This document shows positions 1 through 10,906 of a DNA stretch of 64,000 nucleotides, one piece after another. The translations under genes were made by a program, and so were the position numbers. The notes under the pieces were generated by a model that had not been told where the DNA came from, ran no database searches, and saw nothing but the letters and a program-made list of their open reading frames with translations. This DNA comes from Fallopia convolvulus (taxonomy: Eukaryota > Streptophyta > Magnoliopsida > Caryophyllales > Polygonaceae), in assembly GCA_964016875.1 (NCBI GenBank), contig OZ024735.1, positions 11,021,338-11,085,337 of the forward strand, in the 5' to 3' direction. Numbering within the stretch: position 1 is the first letter of the stretch; every line of letters begins with the position of its first letter.

Positions 1-1
1 G

Positions 2-319
2 CCCGGAGAGTACGGCATGAGTGCTACATTCAACGTGGCTGATCTAACTCCTTATCTTGTTGTGGATGAAGACCTTGATTCGAGGTCGAATCCTTTTCAA
101 GAAGGGGAGGATGATGAGGGACCATCCGTCAAGTCACCACCGAGCACGCCCATCCTCTTTGATGGTCCGATGACAAGGGCGCGAGCCAAGAAGCTTCAAA
201 GGGACTTGTTCGCATTCGTGGCATATCATGGAGTCAAGGAAGCCAAGAACGCCCCTGAATGCAAGCCATTGCTCATGAGCCTCGTCGCCAAGAAGTCAAG
301 CCACGATGTGCCAGATTGA
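2..319 (+). pseudogene. C-terminal end of family-A Ty3/gypsy polyprotein (A0), cut by window edge
   Basis: The frame is open from base 2 and ends at a stop at 317-319, so only the last 105 or so residues of a gag-pol polyprotein are visible. The motif SATFNVADLTPYL follows the integrase C-terminal region in the better preserved relatives A1 and A2. It is followed by DSRSNPFQEGEDDEG, part of which is encoded by the polypurine tract, and by GPMTRARAKKLQ. About two thirds of this piece lies inside the 3' LTR. No chromodomain is visible. The rest of the element is outside the window, so its integrity cannot be judged. Confidence 0.85.
99..111 (+). other. Polypurine tract of A0
   Basis: The run AAGAAGGGGAGGA lies directly before the TGATGAGGG start of the LTR. 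The same tract sits at the same place in A1 (reverse strand, 2352-2364) and A2 (61463-61475). It would prime plus-strand DNA synthesis and is also read as codons of the polyprotein tail. Confidence 0.85.
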
Positions 320-948
320 GACACCGACGCCGTGGTGCCTAGGTTGCGGCACAAGCGCGCGCGCCAGCGACACCCCGCACATGTGTGCGTTGCTTGGGCT
401 TGTTAGGCCATTTTGGGCCGCCGCCCTTTTATTTGTTTTTACTTAGACTTTTCTAGCTAGTTCTGATTATTAGGAGGACATATAAATAGCTCTAGTTGCT
501 CATTATTTCAGATTAGACAACTTTTATCACAAAACTGAGTGTTTTCTCTCCATAGTGAGAATCGAAGGCTTTGGTCTTCAAGTATTGCAATTTCAGCTTG
601 GTTTGTCTTGATTGCATCAATTATCGTCCATAGTTGGTGTGCTAGTCGAATACGAGCATCTTCTTTGTGCTTTCAAGGCTGGATCCTTGATTGTGTGAAG
701 TCGTACAAGGTTGGTCACTTGATCATTCAATCTGGTTCTCGTTTTCAAAGCAACGAGGGTCTCTTTGTTGTTTCATTTGGTTGATCTTCTTTCCATATTG
801 TTTTTCGTTGAGTCTTGTTATTTCATTTCTGAATTTTCCAGTTTGTGTCGAGTCCTTTTGTTTCATTTCTAATCGTTTGCTTGTTTTCCTTTGTTTGCTG
901 AGTCGTTGATTGTCGAAGATCGGGCCAATCACGGTTAACCTCGTATCA
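112..948 (+). repeat. 3' LTR of family-A element A0
   Basis: Starts TGATGAGGGACC and ends CGTATCA. It matches the LTRs of A1 and A2 in layout: a coding tail at the start, a GC-rich patch with GCGCGCG near 355, a TATA box, then U5. The next bases, TCAAT, are probably the right half of a target-site duplication, because an E/G-type LTR sequence continues directly after them. The left half is outside the window. Confidence 0.85.
481..489 (+). promoter_or_regulatory. TATA box of A0 LTR
   Basis: TATAAATAG. The same box occurs in the A1 5' LTR (reverse strand, 11411-11418) and the A2 5' LTR (42178-42186), about 370-450 bases from the LTR start. It marks the likely U3/R promoter of family A. Confidence 0.7.
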
Positions 949-1330
949 TCAATTGGATTGGCTCTAACGCTAAATCCAATTGATTAACTAGATTTGATCT
1001 TTAACAATCAAACTAGAACAATTTCAATTGACTAAATCAATAAACCAAATTGAACACACGAAAGAGAGAGAATTCAAATGGAGTATGATGATCGATCTTC
1101 GTAGGTTTGAATGCTAGAACACAAGTTGTTTTAATGGCCCAAGAGCAAGATTAAACCAAATGGGTTTAATCTTACTGAGCTGATTTTTATTGAATGAAGA
1201 TGCAAACTATAAATAAGAAATACAAAACAAAGTTCCTTGGAGAGCAAGGCATGGCATGGCCGACCCTAGTAGGGACAATTCGGTCCAATGAATTGCTTCC
1301 CAACATAACATAAAATAACTCCAATGCGTT
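949..1330 (-). repeat. Fragment of an E/G-type LTR
   Basis: Read on the + strand it matches the middle of the solo LTR at 58622-59762: a shared phrase with GGCTCTAACGCTAAATCC, a TATAAATAAG-like stretch and a 'ttggagagcaagg' segment. Its left part was cut by insertion of A0, and its right part is lost where the sequence changes to the primer-site region near 1330. No coding sequence is seen in it. Confidence 0.65.
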
Positions 1331-1352
1331 GAATCTCCAATGTGTCTTTAAT

Positions 1353-1364
1353 GCTCTGATACCA
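1353..1364 (-). other. Primer-binding site of the B2 element
   Basis: The reverse complement is exactly TGGTATCAGAGC, complementary to the 3' end of plant initiator Met tRNA. It lies two bases from the TGATACGTGATT end of LTR B2. B2 is therefore the 5' LTR of a minus-strand element whose body ran to the left and is now mostly lost. Confidence 0.8.
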
Positions 1365-1378
1365 CTTGATACGTGATT

Positions 1379-2351
1379 TGATGCGGGATTAAGGCCGCTT
1401 GATGCCCGATCTTCGACGTTCGTGACTCAAACAATAGAAACAAGAACAAAGTGGTCAGAAATGGATTCAAACGAAAGCGACTCAATGAGAACAATGGAAG
1501 CAACGACTCAAAGACACAAAACAGACTCGGTAACGACAAACAAACGCAACAAAGAAACAAGGAAACGACTCAATAAAGGACTGAAGATCAACTCCCAGAA
1601 ACAACTAGAAGACCATTGGCTCGAAGAGACAAGAACCAACTAGAATGATCGAGAAACCAACCTTTACGATCTCACACAAACAAGGAGCAAGCCTTGTAGC
1701 ACGAGAAAGGGGCTCGTGATTGTTGAAAGGCACCAATCTTCTATGAAATTGACACAATCCAAAACAAACCAAGCTGCAAACACACACACGTTGAAAGCCA
1801 AAGCTCTCGTTTTCTCTCTATTGCAAGGAGAATTGGAAATTACAAATGAGTTGTCTGATCTGAAAATTAACTACCTAAAAGCTATTTATATATCCATAAA
1901 TTACAAGGAAATAATAATTAAAGTCTAATTAAAATAAAAGATAGTCAATAGCCCAAAATGGCCCAATTCAGAAATAAGCCCAACATAGGCCGACGTCGCA
2001 TGCTTGCTCATGCTCGGACAAGCGCGCACACACGCGGACAGGCGCGCTCAGGGGCGCGCCGTTGCATCGCTACGCTGGCGAAGGCGCAGCGCTGCATCGC
2101 TGGAGTTAGGACGCGCCGTTGCAACGTCGGTTTGGTGCGCGTCGCTACAGCCTTGGCTCGAAGATCCCTCGGCGCTCAAGACGCACACCGCCCTAGCTTT
2201 GGACTCCATACATGCTCCTGCCTCCTTAGCCATAGTGTAGCCCACAAAAGCATTCATCTCATGTTGTAGCTTCTTGGCTCGAGCACGAGTGAGTGGTCCA
2301 TCAAAGAGTGTAGGCGCGCCCGGTGGAGGCTGCCTAGATGGTCCCTCATCA
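1379..2351 (-). repeat. 3' LTR of A1
   Basis: Read on the minus strand it starts TGATGAGGGACC and ends CCGCATCA. The first 300 or so bases on that strand encode the tail of the polyprotein up to its stop at 2048-2050. It holds TATTTATA (the reverse-strand TATA box) near 1883 and two GGCGCGCC octamers. Confidence 0.9.
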
Positions 2352-3760
2352 ACCTCCCCTTCTTGGAAAGGATTCGACCCCGAATCCAGCTCCTCATCCA
2401 AGGCTAAGTACGGCGTAAGATCAGCGACATTGAAGGTGGCGCTCACACCATAATCCCTGGGCATCTCTAACTTGTAAGCATTGTCTCCAATCCGTTGAAG
2501 CACCTTGAAAGGTCCATCGCCTCTTGGAGACAGCTTGCTCTTCCTTAGCTCCGGAAACCGCTCCATCCTTAGATGTGCCCATACCAAATCGCCGGGTTGG
2601 AAAATCACGCGGCGCCGCCCATGGTTGGCGCGCCTAGCATTGTACTCGGCCTTTTGCTCCAACCGAGTCTTGGTGCGAGCATGCAGCTCCTTAATAAATT
2701 CAACGTGCTTTCCTGCATCAAAACTTTCATGCTCCCTCATTGGAAATGGGGTAAGATCTAAGGGGGTGAGTGGGTTAGTACCATAAACACATTCAAATGG
2801 AGTTAACATAGTAGATGAGTGCATAGTGCGATTGTAAGCAAACTCCACATGAGGTAAAGCTTCTTCCCACATTTTCAAATTCTTTTTAATAATGGTTCTA
2901 AGGATAGTAGCTAACGTCCTATTGGTCACTTCGGTTTTCCCATCAGTTTGTGGGTGGCTAGATGTAGAGAACATTAGCTTAGTTCCTAGCTTATTCCATA
3001 AAGTCCTCCAAAAATGGCTAAGGAACTTGGTATCCCTATCACTCACTATTGTTTTTGGTATGCCATGAAGCCTAACTATTTCCCTAAAGAACAAGTTAGC
3101 TACATTACTAGCATCATCAGTTTTATGGCATGGCACAAAATGTGCCATTTTGGAAAATCGGTCAACTACCACCATAATTGAATCTCTCCCCTTCTTAGTC
3201 CTAGGCAACCATACTATAAAGTCCATGGATAAATCCTCCCACGGGGCCGTAGGTGTAGGCAAAGGGGTGTAAAGTCCATGTGGCATCAACCTAGATTTGG
3301 CTCTTAAACAATCAACACAACGCTTAACTACATTTTCAACGTCTCTAAGCATGTGTGGCCAGTAAAAATGAGCCCTAAGAGTATGATAAGTCTTATCCCT
3401 CCCAAAATGTCCCATTAGGCCGCCTTTATGGGCTTCCTCAACCAACAATAAACGCAAAGAGCAACGAGGAATGCAAACTTTATCTACTCTAAATAAAAAT
3501 CCATCATGAATGTAGTATTTCTCATCCGAACCCCTTTGCGTGCAGCACTTAAAAGCATCGCCAAAATCAATATCATTCTCATATAATTCACGAATGTAAG
3601 TAAATCCTAACACTCTAGAATCTAATGAGACAAGCAAAGCATGGCGACGTGACAAGGCATCGGCTACTACATTATCCTTTCCCTTTTTATATTTTATGAC
3701 ATATGGAAATGTCTCAATGAATTCCATCCACCTACCATGCCTTCTATCCAATTTATCTTG
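2048..3760 (-). pseudogene. A1 polyprotein, RNase H end to integrase and LTR-encoded tail
   Basis: This is the downstream part of the A1 polyprotein, cut off by F at the residues KSQD/KLDRRHG in RNase H. It stays open for 1.7 kb. Visible parts are the end of RNase H; the zinc-binding HHCC region ending KRCVDCLRAK; and the integrase core with MDFIVWLP, VSDRDTKF and TEVTNRTL, which supply the D, D and E of the catalytic triad. The basic C-terminal region contains PGDLVWAHLR and is followed by FNVADLTPYL. The frame passes through the polypurine tract (residues around PFQEGE) and continues inside the LTR with GPLTRARAKKLQ. Integrase would insert element cDNA into the genome. There is no stop or frameshift in this part. 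Confidence 0.92.
2352..2364 (-). other. Polypurine tract of A1
   Basis: Minus-strand AAGAAGGGGAGGT directly precedes the LTR start. It is coding as well as a plus-strand primer. Confidence 0.85.
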
Positions 3761-4657
3761 TGATGTGATTCCATCTACCGAGTCATGGCCCCATGATTTG
3801 AGTGAAGATTCCAACCCTAAAGACAAGTCCAATTTGCACGAAAAGGGAGAGTCTTCATTTGGACACATATCTAAGGCCGGTGTCCGATGTGCTAAGGAGT
3901 CGAGTCAAGGCATGACGCTCTATTATTGGCGCATCACTCGAGAACATGCTAGGGCAATGCTTGAAAAGATCAAGGAGGAGATCATGGATAATAAGTTTCC
4001 AGAGGTTTACAAAGAAGAAGGTTGGAGTCTCCTTTTGACTCGTGTTCCGACAAGTGACTTTTTTTACGGTTAAGGACACTTTATAAGTTTTCGGGATTTC
4101 GGGTTAATTTTTATGATTTCCTTAAGTGAAGGGGCTAACTTTGTGAGGTTCCTTTATAGGTTATATGGTCGGCCCCCTCACCCTTTGTTGGGAGAGACTT
4201 GGACGAAATTTGCTTCTCTTTTCCTTGCATTTTCAATTCAAAGTTCTTGTTTTGTTTCGTTCAATTCTCGTTGTTCAATTGTTGGTGAGTCATATCCGAC
4301 AATTCGAGAATCCTAGTTTGTTTGAGAGCTTGGTGAGTCATATCCAAGTTATCAAGCATCCATATCCCCTTGTTCTCTCCATTTTCGAACCATCATCCAT
4401 CTCGGAGGTTTCTGCACCATCTCAGTAAATTCGACATATCTTTCAATCCACTCATCATATAGTTCTGAAATTTTGAGGGGTTAAACTAGACTCAGAAATA
4501 TAACTTCTCGAATTGGAATCACTCAATTACGAGTTCGGAAGAGGAAGATCCATCCAGTGGAAGACGGGTCAGTTTGCGTGGTGTTCGTTGTCGGAATTCC
4601 TTGGATTCTCGTGGCGATCTCTTTGCACCATCATCCCCTCCATCGATCCTTTCATCA
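3761..4657 (+). repeat. 5' LTR of F
   Basis: Starts TGATGTGATTCC and ends CTTTCATCA. Its first 316 bases duplicate the end of the F ORF, including TLYYWRITREHARAMLEKIK, but without the upstream coding part. The rest has no ORF of note and no clear TATA box. Confidence 0.9.
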
Positions 4658-4659
4658 AG

Positions 4660-4672
4660 TGGTATCAGAGCC
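4660..4672 (+). other. Primer-binding site of F
   Basis: TGGTATCAGAGCC starts two bases after the LTR end and is complementary to the 3' end of initiator Met tRNA. Confidence 0.9.
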
Positions 4673-4680
4673 ACGCGAAG

Positions 4681-5685
4681 ATGACAAGTGTAGGTGATGA
4701 AAAAGACAACCAAAAGTTTGACGATGAGTCCTCCAACTCGGTGGCTGCCATGTTGCAATCCTTCCAACAATCCATGCAACAATCTTTGAAAGCTATGGAG
4801 ACACGCATGGATGCCTTGGAGTGCCGAATCCTAGGGCTGGACAAGAGGACACAAGTGCCTCAAGTGGTGAAGATCAAGGAGACACGAGAAGAGGATCAAG
4901 GTTCGAGGACGACCCCTTGTAAAGGGGAGGATACTTCCTTCCAACAAAGAGTGATGAGTGACACAGAACAACCAAAAAGAGAGACTCCTTTCCATGGATT
5001 GGAACAACTCATTACCATCAAGTGTCCAATAGAAATGATGCACATATTGCAAGAAGAGGAGGAAGTTGTGGAATTGTCTCCTAAAATCAGGCATCGTCCT
5101 ACCATCACTCCTAGCTCCAAGAACTCGTTGGCTACACCATGGATGGATGCATTTCCTATGATTCCTTCATGTTTGCCCTTCTTGCTCCATGAGGAGGACG
5201 AGGCTGTTTTAGTCACTCAAAGTGGTGATTACATTCCTTTTCTTGTGGAGGCCAAGAAGGATGTCGTAGTCATGGAGAATGCCACACCAAGGGAGCTAGA
5301 AGCTCTACCTTCTTTGTTGAGCTCACAAGGCTTGATAGATTCGAGGACGCATCTTTTTGAAGGGGAGGAGGATGATGTGATTCCATCTATCGAGTCATGG
5401 CCCCATGATTTGAGTGAAGATTCCAACCCTAAAGACAAGTCCAATTTGCACGAAAAGGGAGAGTCTTCATTTGGACACATATCTAAGGCCGGTGTCCGAT
5501 GTGCTAAGGAGCCGAGTCAAGGCATGACGCTCTATTATTGGCGCATCACTCGAGAACATGCTAGGGCAATGCTTGAAAAGATCAAGGAGGAGATCATGGA
5601 TAATAAGTTTCCAGAGGTTTACAAAGAAGAAGGTTGGAGTCTCCTTTTGACTCGTGTTCCGACAAGTGACTTTTTTTACGGTTAA
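4681..5685 (+). CDS. F-element protein of unknown function (334 residues, intact)
   Basis: I chose the ATG at 4681, eight bases after the primer site, because the earlier in-frame Met lies inside the LTR. The frame is open to the stop at 5683-5685, with the last 103 or so residues inside the 3' LTR. Residues 18-55 are rich in Gln, Met and Leu (LQSFQQSMQQSLKAMETR) and look like a coiled coil, as at the N-termini of many gypsy gag proteins. The middle is acidic with no motif I recognise. Near residue 220 the sequence DSRTHLFEGEEDD is encoded by the polypurine tract and resembles the family-A junction DSGSNPFQEGEVDEG. The C-terminal part holds YYWRITREHARAMLEKIKEE and is likely helical. I infer a derivative with a gag start and a pol tail, the centre being lost. 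It could assist packaging, but no function is shown. Confidence 0.75.
   Translation: MTSVGDEKDNQKFDDESSNSVAAMLQSFQQSMQQSLKAMETRMDALECRILGLDKRTQVPQVVKIKETREEDQGSRTTPCKGEDTSFQQRVMSDTEQPKRETPFHGLEQLITIKCPIEMMHILQEEEEVVELSPKIRHRPTITPSSKNSLATPWMDAFPMIPSCLPFLLHEEDEAVLVTQSGDYIPFLVEAKKDVVVMENATPRELEALPSLLSSQGLIDSRTHLFEGEEDDVIPSIESWPHDLSEDSNPKDKSNLHEKGESSFGHISKAGVRCAKEPSQGMTLYYWRITREHARAMLEKIKEEIMDNKFPEVYKEEGWSLLLTRVPTSDFFYG
5359..5372 (+). other. Polypurine tract of F
   Basis: GAAGGGGAGGAGGA directly precedes the 3' LTR and lies within the ORF. Confidence 0.85.
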
Positions 5686-6269
5686 GGACACTTTATAAGT
5701 TTTCGGGATTTCGGGTTAATTTTTATAATTTCCTTAAGTGAAGGGGCTAACTTTGTGAGGTTCCTTTCTAGGTTATATGGTCGGCCCCCTCACCCTTTGT
5801 TGGGATAGACTTGGACGAAATTTGCTTCTCTTTTCCTTGCATTTTCAATTCAAAGTTCTTGTTTTGTTTCGTTCAATTCTCGTTGTTCAATTGTTGGTGA
5901 GTCATATCCGACAATTTGAGAATCCTAGTTTGTTTGAGAGCTTGGTGAGTCATATCCAAGTTATCAAGCATCCATATCCCCTTGTTCTCTCCATTTTCGA
6001 ACCATCATCCATCTCGGAGGTTTCTGCACCATCTCAGTAAATTCGACATATCTTTCAATCCACTCATCATATAGGTCTGAAATTTTGAGGGGTTAAACTA
6101 GACTCAGAAATATAACTTCTCGAATTGGAATCACGCAATTCCGAGTTCGGAAGAGGAAGATCCATCCAGTTGAAGACGGGTCAGTTTGCGTGGTGTTCGT
6201 TGTCGGAATTCCTTGGATTCTCGTGGCGATCTCTTTGCACCATCATCCCCTCCATCGATCCTTTCATCA
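5373..6269 (+). repeat. 3' LTR of F
   Basis: Same length as the 5' LTR with about 10 substitutions and no indel seen. It carries the functional end of the F ORF, up to 5685. Confidence 0.9.
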
Positions 6270-6274
6270 TCTTG

Positions 6275-9200
6275 ACTCTTGAAATGTTTTAAGGATTCAT
6301 GGTCAGTTTTCAAGACAAATTCACTAGGTCAAAGATAATGTTGCCATGTTTTTAACACTCGAAACAAAGCATATAACTCTTTATCATAAGTCGAGTAGTT
6401 TAAACATGCACCTTTCAATTTTTCAGAAAAGAAGGCAATAGGCTTACCTTCCTGCATGAGAACGCCTCCAATTCCAATGCCACTCGCATCACACTCCACT
6501 TCGAAGGGACGAGTGAAGTCGGGCAAGGCCAACAATGGGGCATGCGTCAATCTGTCCTTTAGGGCGTTGAATGCCCTCTCTTGTGCCTTCTCCCACTTGA
6601 ATTCACTCCTCTTCTTAGTGATTTCGGTCAAGGGAGCAGCAATGGTGCTAAAATCCCTCACAAATCTCCGATAGAAGCTGGCGAGGCCGTGGAAGCTCCT
6701 GACTTGGCCAATGGAGGTAGGCGTCGGCCACTCTTGAATCGCCTTTATCTTGGCTTCGTCTACTTGTAATCCTTTGGAGCTCACTACAAACCCAAGAAAA
6801 GTGACATGATTAGTGCACAATTCACATTTCTTCAAATTTGCATACAAGTGCTCTAATCTAAGTGTAGAGAGTACTTCCCTCAAATGATCTTCATGCGTTT
6901 CTAGGGATTTGCTATAGATCAGAATATCATCAAAATAAACAACAACAAATTTCCCTATGAAGTTTCTAAGCACATGATTCATTAGACACATGAAAGTACT
7001 TGGGGTGTTTGTAAGCCCGAATGGCATAACAAGCCATTCATAGAGACCAAACTTGGTCTTGAAGGCTGTTTTCCATTCGTCCCCCTCCTTCATCCTTATT
7101 TGATGGTAGCCACTTTTTAAATCTATCTTTGAAAAGATAGTGGCTCCATGCAATTCATCTACAATGTCGTCTATACGAGGGATGGGGTGCCTATACTTTA
7201 CCGTTATGTTGTTAATAGCCCTACAATCGACACACATACGCCACGTGTTGTCTTTCTTAGGCACTAGAAACACCGGTACAGCACAAGGGCTTAAACTTTC
7301 CCTAATGTATCCCTTATCCAATAACTCTTGGATTTGGGATTGGACTTCGTGAGTCTCCTTGGGGTTCATACGATAGGCTGGCCTATTAGGCAGAGATGCT
7401 CCGGGAATGAGATCAATTTGATGCTCGATTCCTCGAATTGGAGGTAAGCCAGCCGGTATCTCATCGGGAAACACGTCATTGTATTCCTCAATGAGCCCCA
7501 AAATTTGTGGGGGCAAAGAGGCTCTAAGTTCCTCATTCAACAAACTCAGCTCCTTGCACAAGAGCATGAGTGTTGTTTGCCCATCCAAATACTCGGTCTC
7601 TAACTCCCGCTTGGAAGCCAAAAGTGTGCTGGAGGGTGGGAGATTGTTAGGTGAGCTCGTCTTACCCCGAGCTGTCCCCTTCTTTCCCTCACCTTCTCCA
7701 CTTACCTTACTTACCTTCTTTTTGTCAAACTCGGCCACCTGCATAGGCGTCATGGGTTTGAGCACTATGGTTTGGCCATTGTAGGTGAAGGTGTTCCGGT
7801 TGGTGAATCCATCATGCGTGACCTTCCTATCATATTGCCATGGGCGACCTAATAAAATGTGACAAGCCTGCATAGGAACTACATCACAAAGAACAACATC
7901 CTTGTAATGCCCTAATTTAATAGAAACATGCGTTTGCTTGTTCACTTTAAGTTCTCCACAATCGTTCATCCAATGCAATTTATAAGGTCTAGGGTGTTGA
8001 GTCATAGATAATTGCAGTTTTTGTACCATTTCAAGACTAGCAATGTTACAGCAACTTCCACTATCTATTATCATGTTGCAAACCTTACCCTTAATTAAAC
8101 ATCGAGTATGAAATAGATTTTCACGTTGATTATCTTCCCAAGGGGCTGGTTTTATATGCATGTTACGTCTAGCAATTAAAGACTCCCCCGATTCATACTC
8201 TATCTCATCCTCATCATCATGCAACTCATCATTATTAGGATCATTTTCATGCACATCATCAATTTCTTCCTCCGATTCATATTGGCCTAAATGATTGATT
8301 AAAAGTGTTTTCTTGTTAGGGCAATCTTTCATCATGTGACCCCTACCTTGGCACTTAAAACACACAATATCCCTAGCTCTAGAGGAAGGGTTAGAGGTAC
8401 TGCCCTTAGGGGTTGTTGAAGCTCCACTATTGGGGCCCTTGTTGTAGGATGGCGCGGTGCCCGCGGAAGGCTTGGTTCGGCCAGCTTGATCTCCATAGGC
8501 GCCGGCGGTGCTTCCTCGTTCCTTTGTAGGCGCGCCTTCCTTTCCATAAGACATGGCCTGGCCACGGTTGTTCCTCCATGCGTTGGGCTGGTTACTCGTG
8601 CCTCGGCCTCCTAGAATCCGTGCTTTGTTCTTTTTCTCGACCTTCATAGCTAAATGTAACAAACTAGTCATAGTAGTATATGGATATAAATCGACCACAT
8701 TATCTAAAGAAGGGTGTAAAATTAGAAGGAAACGTGCCATTGTGGACTCTTCATCCTCATCCACATCGGCCCTTACCATTGCCACCTGCATGGCATTGTA
8801 AGTTTCCTCGGCACTCATTGAACCTTGCTTGAGATTCTCCAATCTTTGACGCAGCTCACGTGCATAATGTTGGGGAATGAAACGCCTCCTCATGAGGGCC
8901 TTCATTTGCTCCCAAGTTCCTATTGGTGCGTCAAGAGCTCTTCTCCTTTCCTTTACTAGATTATCCCACCAGATTAGTGCATAACCGGAAAATTCAAGGG
9001 TGGCGAGTTGTACCTTTTTATGCTCGGCAAAGTTATGGCAATTCCATATTTTTTCAATTTTCGTCTCCCACTCCATGTAGACGTCCGGATCACACTTGCC
9101 TTCAAAGGTTGGGATCTTCACTTTGATTTTTCCTACTCCATCTTGCTCGGGCTCTCTAGGCTGCCTTGGACGCCTGTCCCTATCGTCGCGCCGTGAGTAG

Positions 9201-9715
9201 CGCTCCCATGGATCCTCGTCCTCGGCGTCATACTCGTCAAACGGGTATCCTTGGCCTGGAGCTCTCCTATGTCCCTGAAAATCTTGAAAATTATTAGCAC
9301 GATTTTGCCCTTCCCTAGCGGGAGAGGGTAATTGGCTAATTGGAATCCCTTGAGCAAAAATCCCGGGAGAATGGAAATGAGTTGAGTTCAAGTGATCTTC
9401 CCTGTTTTGATGATGGGAAGTGGAGGCAAAATTCGGATCCATGCTGGACGGATGGAACGTAGGCGCGGACTCACGAGCACGCCCTTGCTCTTGGCTCGCC
9501 GTTGTGGCTGGATCGTGCGCCGTTGGCGCGATACCTGGCGCGACGCTCGGTGCAGCCCCCGGTTGAGGCGTCGTAATTGTTTGCGCCTCCAAGGCAGCCA
9601 TGCGCGAATTGAGGCGCGCCATGTTGCTGTTGAGAGAGCTCAACAAGTTGAACACATCGGGGTGAACCGGGTCGGGGCTCCTGGATCGGTGGGATCCTCT
9701 CTCGTCTCGTGACAT
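6275..9715 (-). pseudogene. A1 gag-protease-reverse transcriptase-RNase H (upstream part)
   Basis: One frame runs from the ATG at 9715 to a TGA at 6329-6331; an earlier ATG at 9727 is possible. Counting from 9727, the gag core with FEGKCDPDVYMEWE starts near residue 200. The knuckle CFKCQGRGHMMKDC is near 455 and the protease motif IIDSGSCCN near 550. Reverse transcriptase runs from about 800, with VDCRAINN and the catalytic YFDDILIYS near 927. RNase H starts near 1072 with VECDASGIGIGG. The TGA falls in WQHYL/stop, where A2 reads WQHYLWPREF, so it is a nonsense mutation. The frame then resumes to KHFKSQD, where F is inserted. Everything else is open, so A1 was probably active until recently. 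Confidence 0.92.
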
Positions 9716-10891
9716 GATCACACACAATGCACTACAAGCAAATGGTTAATGTTAGTCAAATCAATAAACTCCTCGCTTGTGTTTCACTCGCTCTCACTCT
9801 CGGGTGGTGTGATCGAGCTTGTTGTTGCAATCTTCTTTGAAATGATCAAAATCAAGTTGAAGTTTAGTAGATCAATCAAACACGAGCAGAGACAAGGTTG
9901 GAGAGACAAGAAGTTAAACAAAGAAGACTCAAATGTAGCATAGAAGAATTAGAGAAAATGAGAAGATGACTCGATTATAAACAAGGATGAAATGAAAAGA
10001 CAAGGAAGAGATCAACCTGATTAAGTCCTTTTCACCTTGAATTCCTTAACCAAGTGCGACTTGGAATGGTTTGTTAGGTGAGGATAAGGGTGGCTCTTTG
10101 TGGAGGTAGGTCTCGTCAATGGCGTCCAAAGAATGAAAAAGGAGAGAAGACACAATGCTTGCACTGAATGAAATATACTTAGACTATGCACTAGTATGAA
10201 ATGCAACTTGATGTATGAAACATAAGAGATATTTCTGATTTTTCGATTTTTTTTTTTTTTGATTCTCTTTTTCTTTTTTTTTTTTTAAAACAGAAATAAT
10301 TGCAAGAATAATCACGAAATAAAATACTAATGCAGGATATGAATATTATGTGCAAGAATGAGGTGAATTTTGGACGTTGGGTGGGTTGTGGGTTGAATCG
10401 GTCTCAAGGCTGAAATGTAGGAGGTGGGGTATGAATTTGGACGTTGGGAGAGTGTGGGAATGGATTGGAATGGATCTTGCTACTTTGTAGGAGGTGGGTG
10501 TAGCTTTTGTGGCTAAAATGAAGGTTGTTAGAATCTTTGAACTAGTCAACCTTAAATGTAGGAGGTGGGAAAGGTAATTGAATTTCTGACTTAATTAAAT
10601 TAAATCAGCTCCTCCTTACTTAATTCAAACGTGGCTGATGGTTCTAGGAAGGTGGTGGACGTTTTTGTGAAGGTGGTGGGCAGGAGGTGGTGTTGGTGAC
10701 GGTTACTTGAAGTTTAGGGTGTGTTTGGCTGGGCAAAAACAAACCACTACACAAGCAACAAATGGTTAGTACTATCAAGTTAATTAAAGCAAAGGAATTA
10801 ATCAACCTGACCTTGAGGACGTTTTTCTTTTTGGATTTTGTGGACTCTAATGGCGGATCGACTCGAACACAAGAAGAACGTCTACAACGAA
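9716..10891 (-). other. Untranslated leader of A1
   Basis: About 1.2 kb between the primer site and gag with no convincing coding sequence. It has a long T-rich run at 10247-10286 and repeated 'aggaggtggg' phrases (10420-10700). On the coding strand the stretch before the gag ATG contains TTGCTTGTAG, which resembles a splice acceptor. A2 has TTTGTTGCAG at the equivalent place, so a leader intron is possible but not shown. Confidence 0.7.
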
Positions 10892-10902
10892 GCTCTGATA
10901 CC
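10892..10902 (-). other. Primer-binding site of A1
   Basis: The minus strand reads GGTATCAGAGC, 11 of the 12 bases complementary to the initiator Met tRNA 3' end, four bases from the LTR. Confidence 0.85.
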
Positions 10903-10906
10903 TATT

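Larger units (their letters stand above)
3761..6269 (+). mobile_element. F: 2.5-kb non-autonomous LTR element with one intact ORF
   Basis: Two 897-base LTRs (3761-4657 and 5373-6269) flank a 715-base interior. The duplication TCTTG lies at 3756-3760 and 6270-6274. A primer site follows the left LTR and a polypurine tract precedes the right LTR, so F is on the + strand, opposite to its host A1. By eye the LTRs differ at about 10 of 897 positions. There is no protease, reverse transcriptase or integrase, so movement would need enzymes from another element. The size fits short non-autonomous LTR elements (TRIM/LARD-like), but an intact ORF of this length is not typical of TRIMs. Confidence 0.92.

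Noticed and set aside
1353..1364. Matches to initiator Met tRNA, also at 4660, 10892, 39501 and 42687.
   Set aside because: Only 11-13 bases each, next to LTR ends. They are primer-binding sites, not tRNA genes.
1605..1787. 60-codon Cys-rich frame repeated at 11133-11315.
   Set aside because: The two copies are the A1 LTR pair. A short frame in near-identical LTRs is not independent evidence of coding.
4165..4428. 87-codon frame repeated at 5777-6040.
   Set aside because: It is repeated only because both lie in the F LTRs; there is no codon signal and no known motif.
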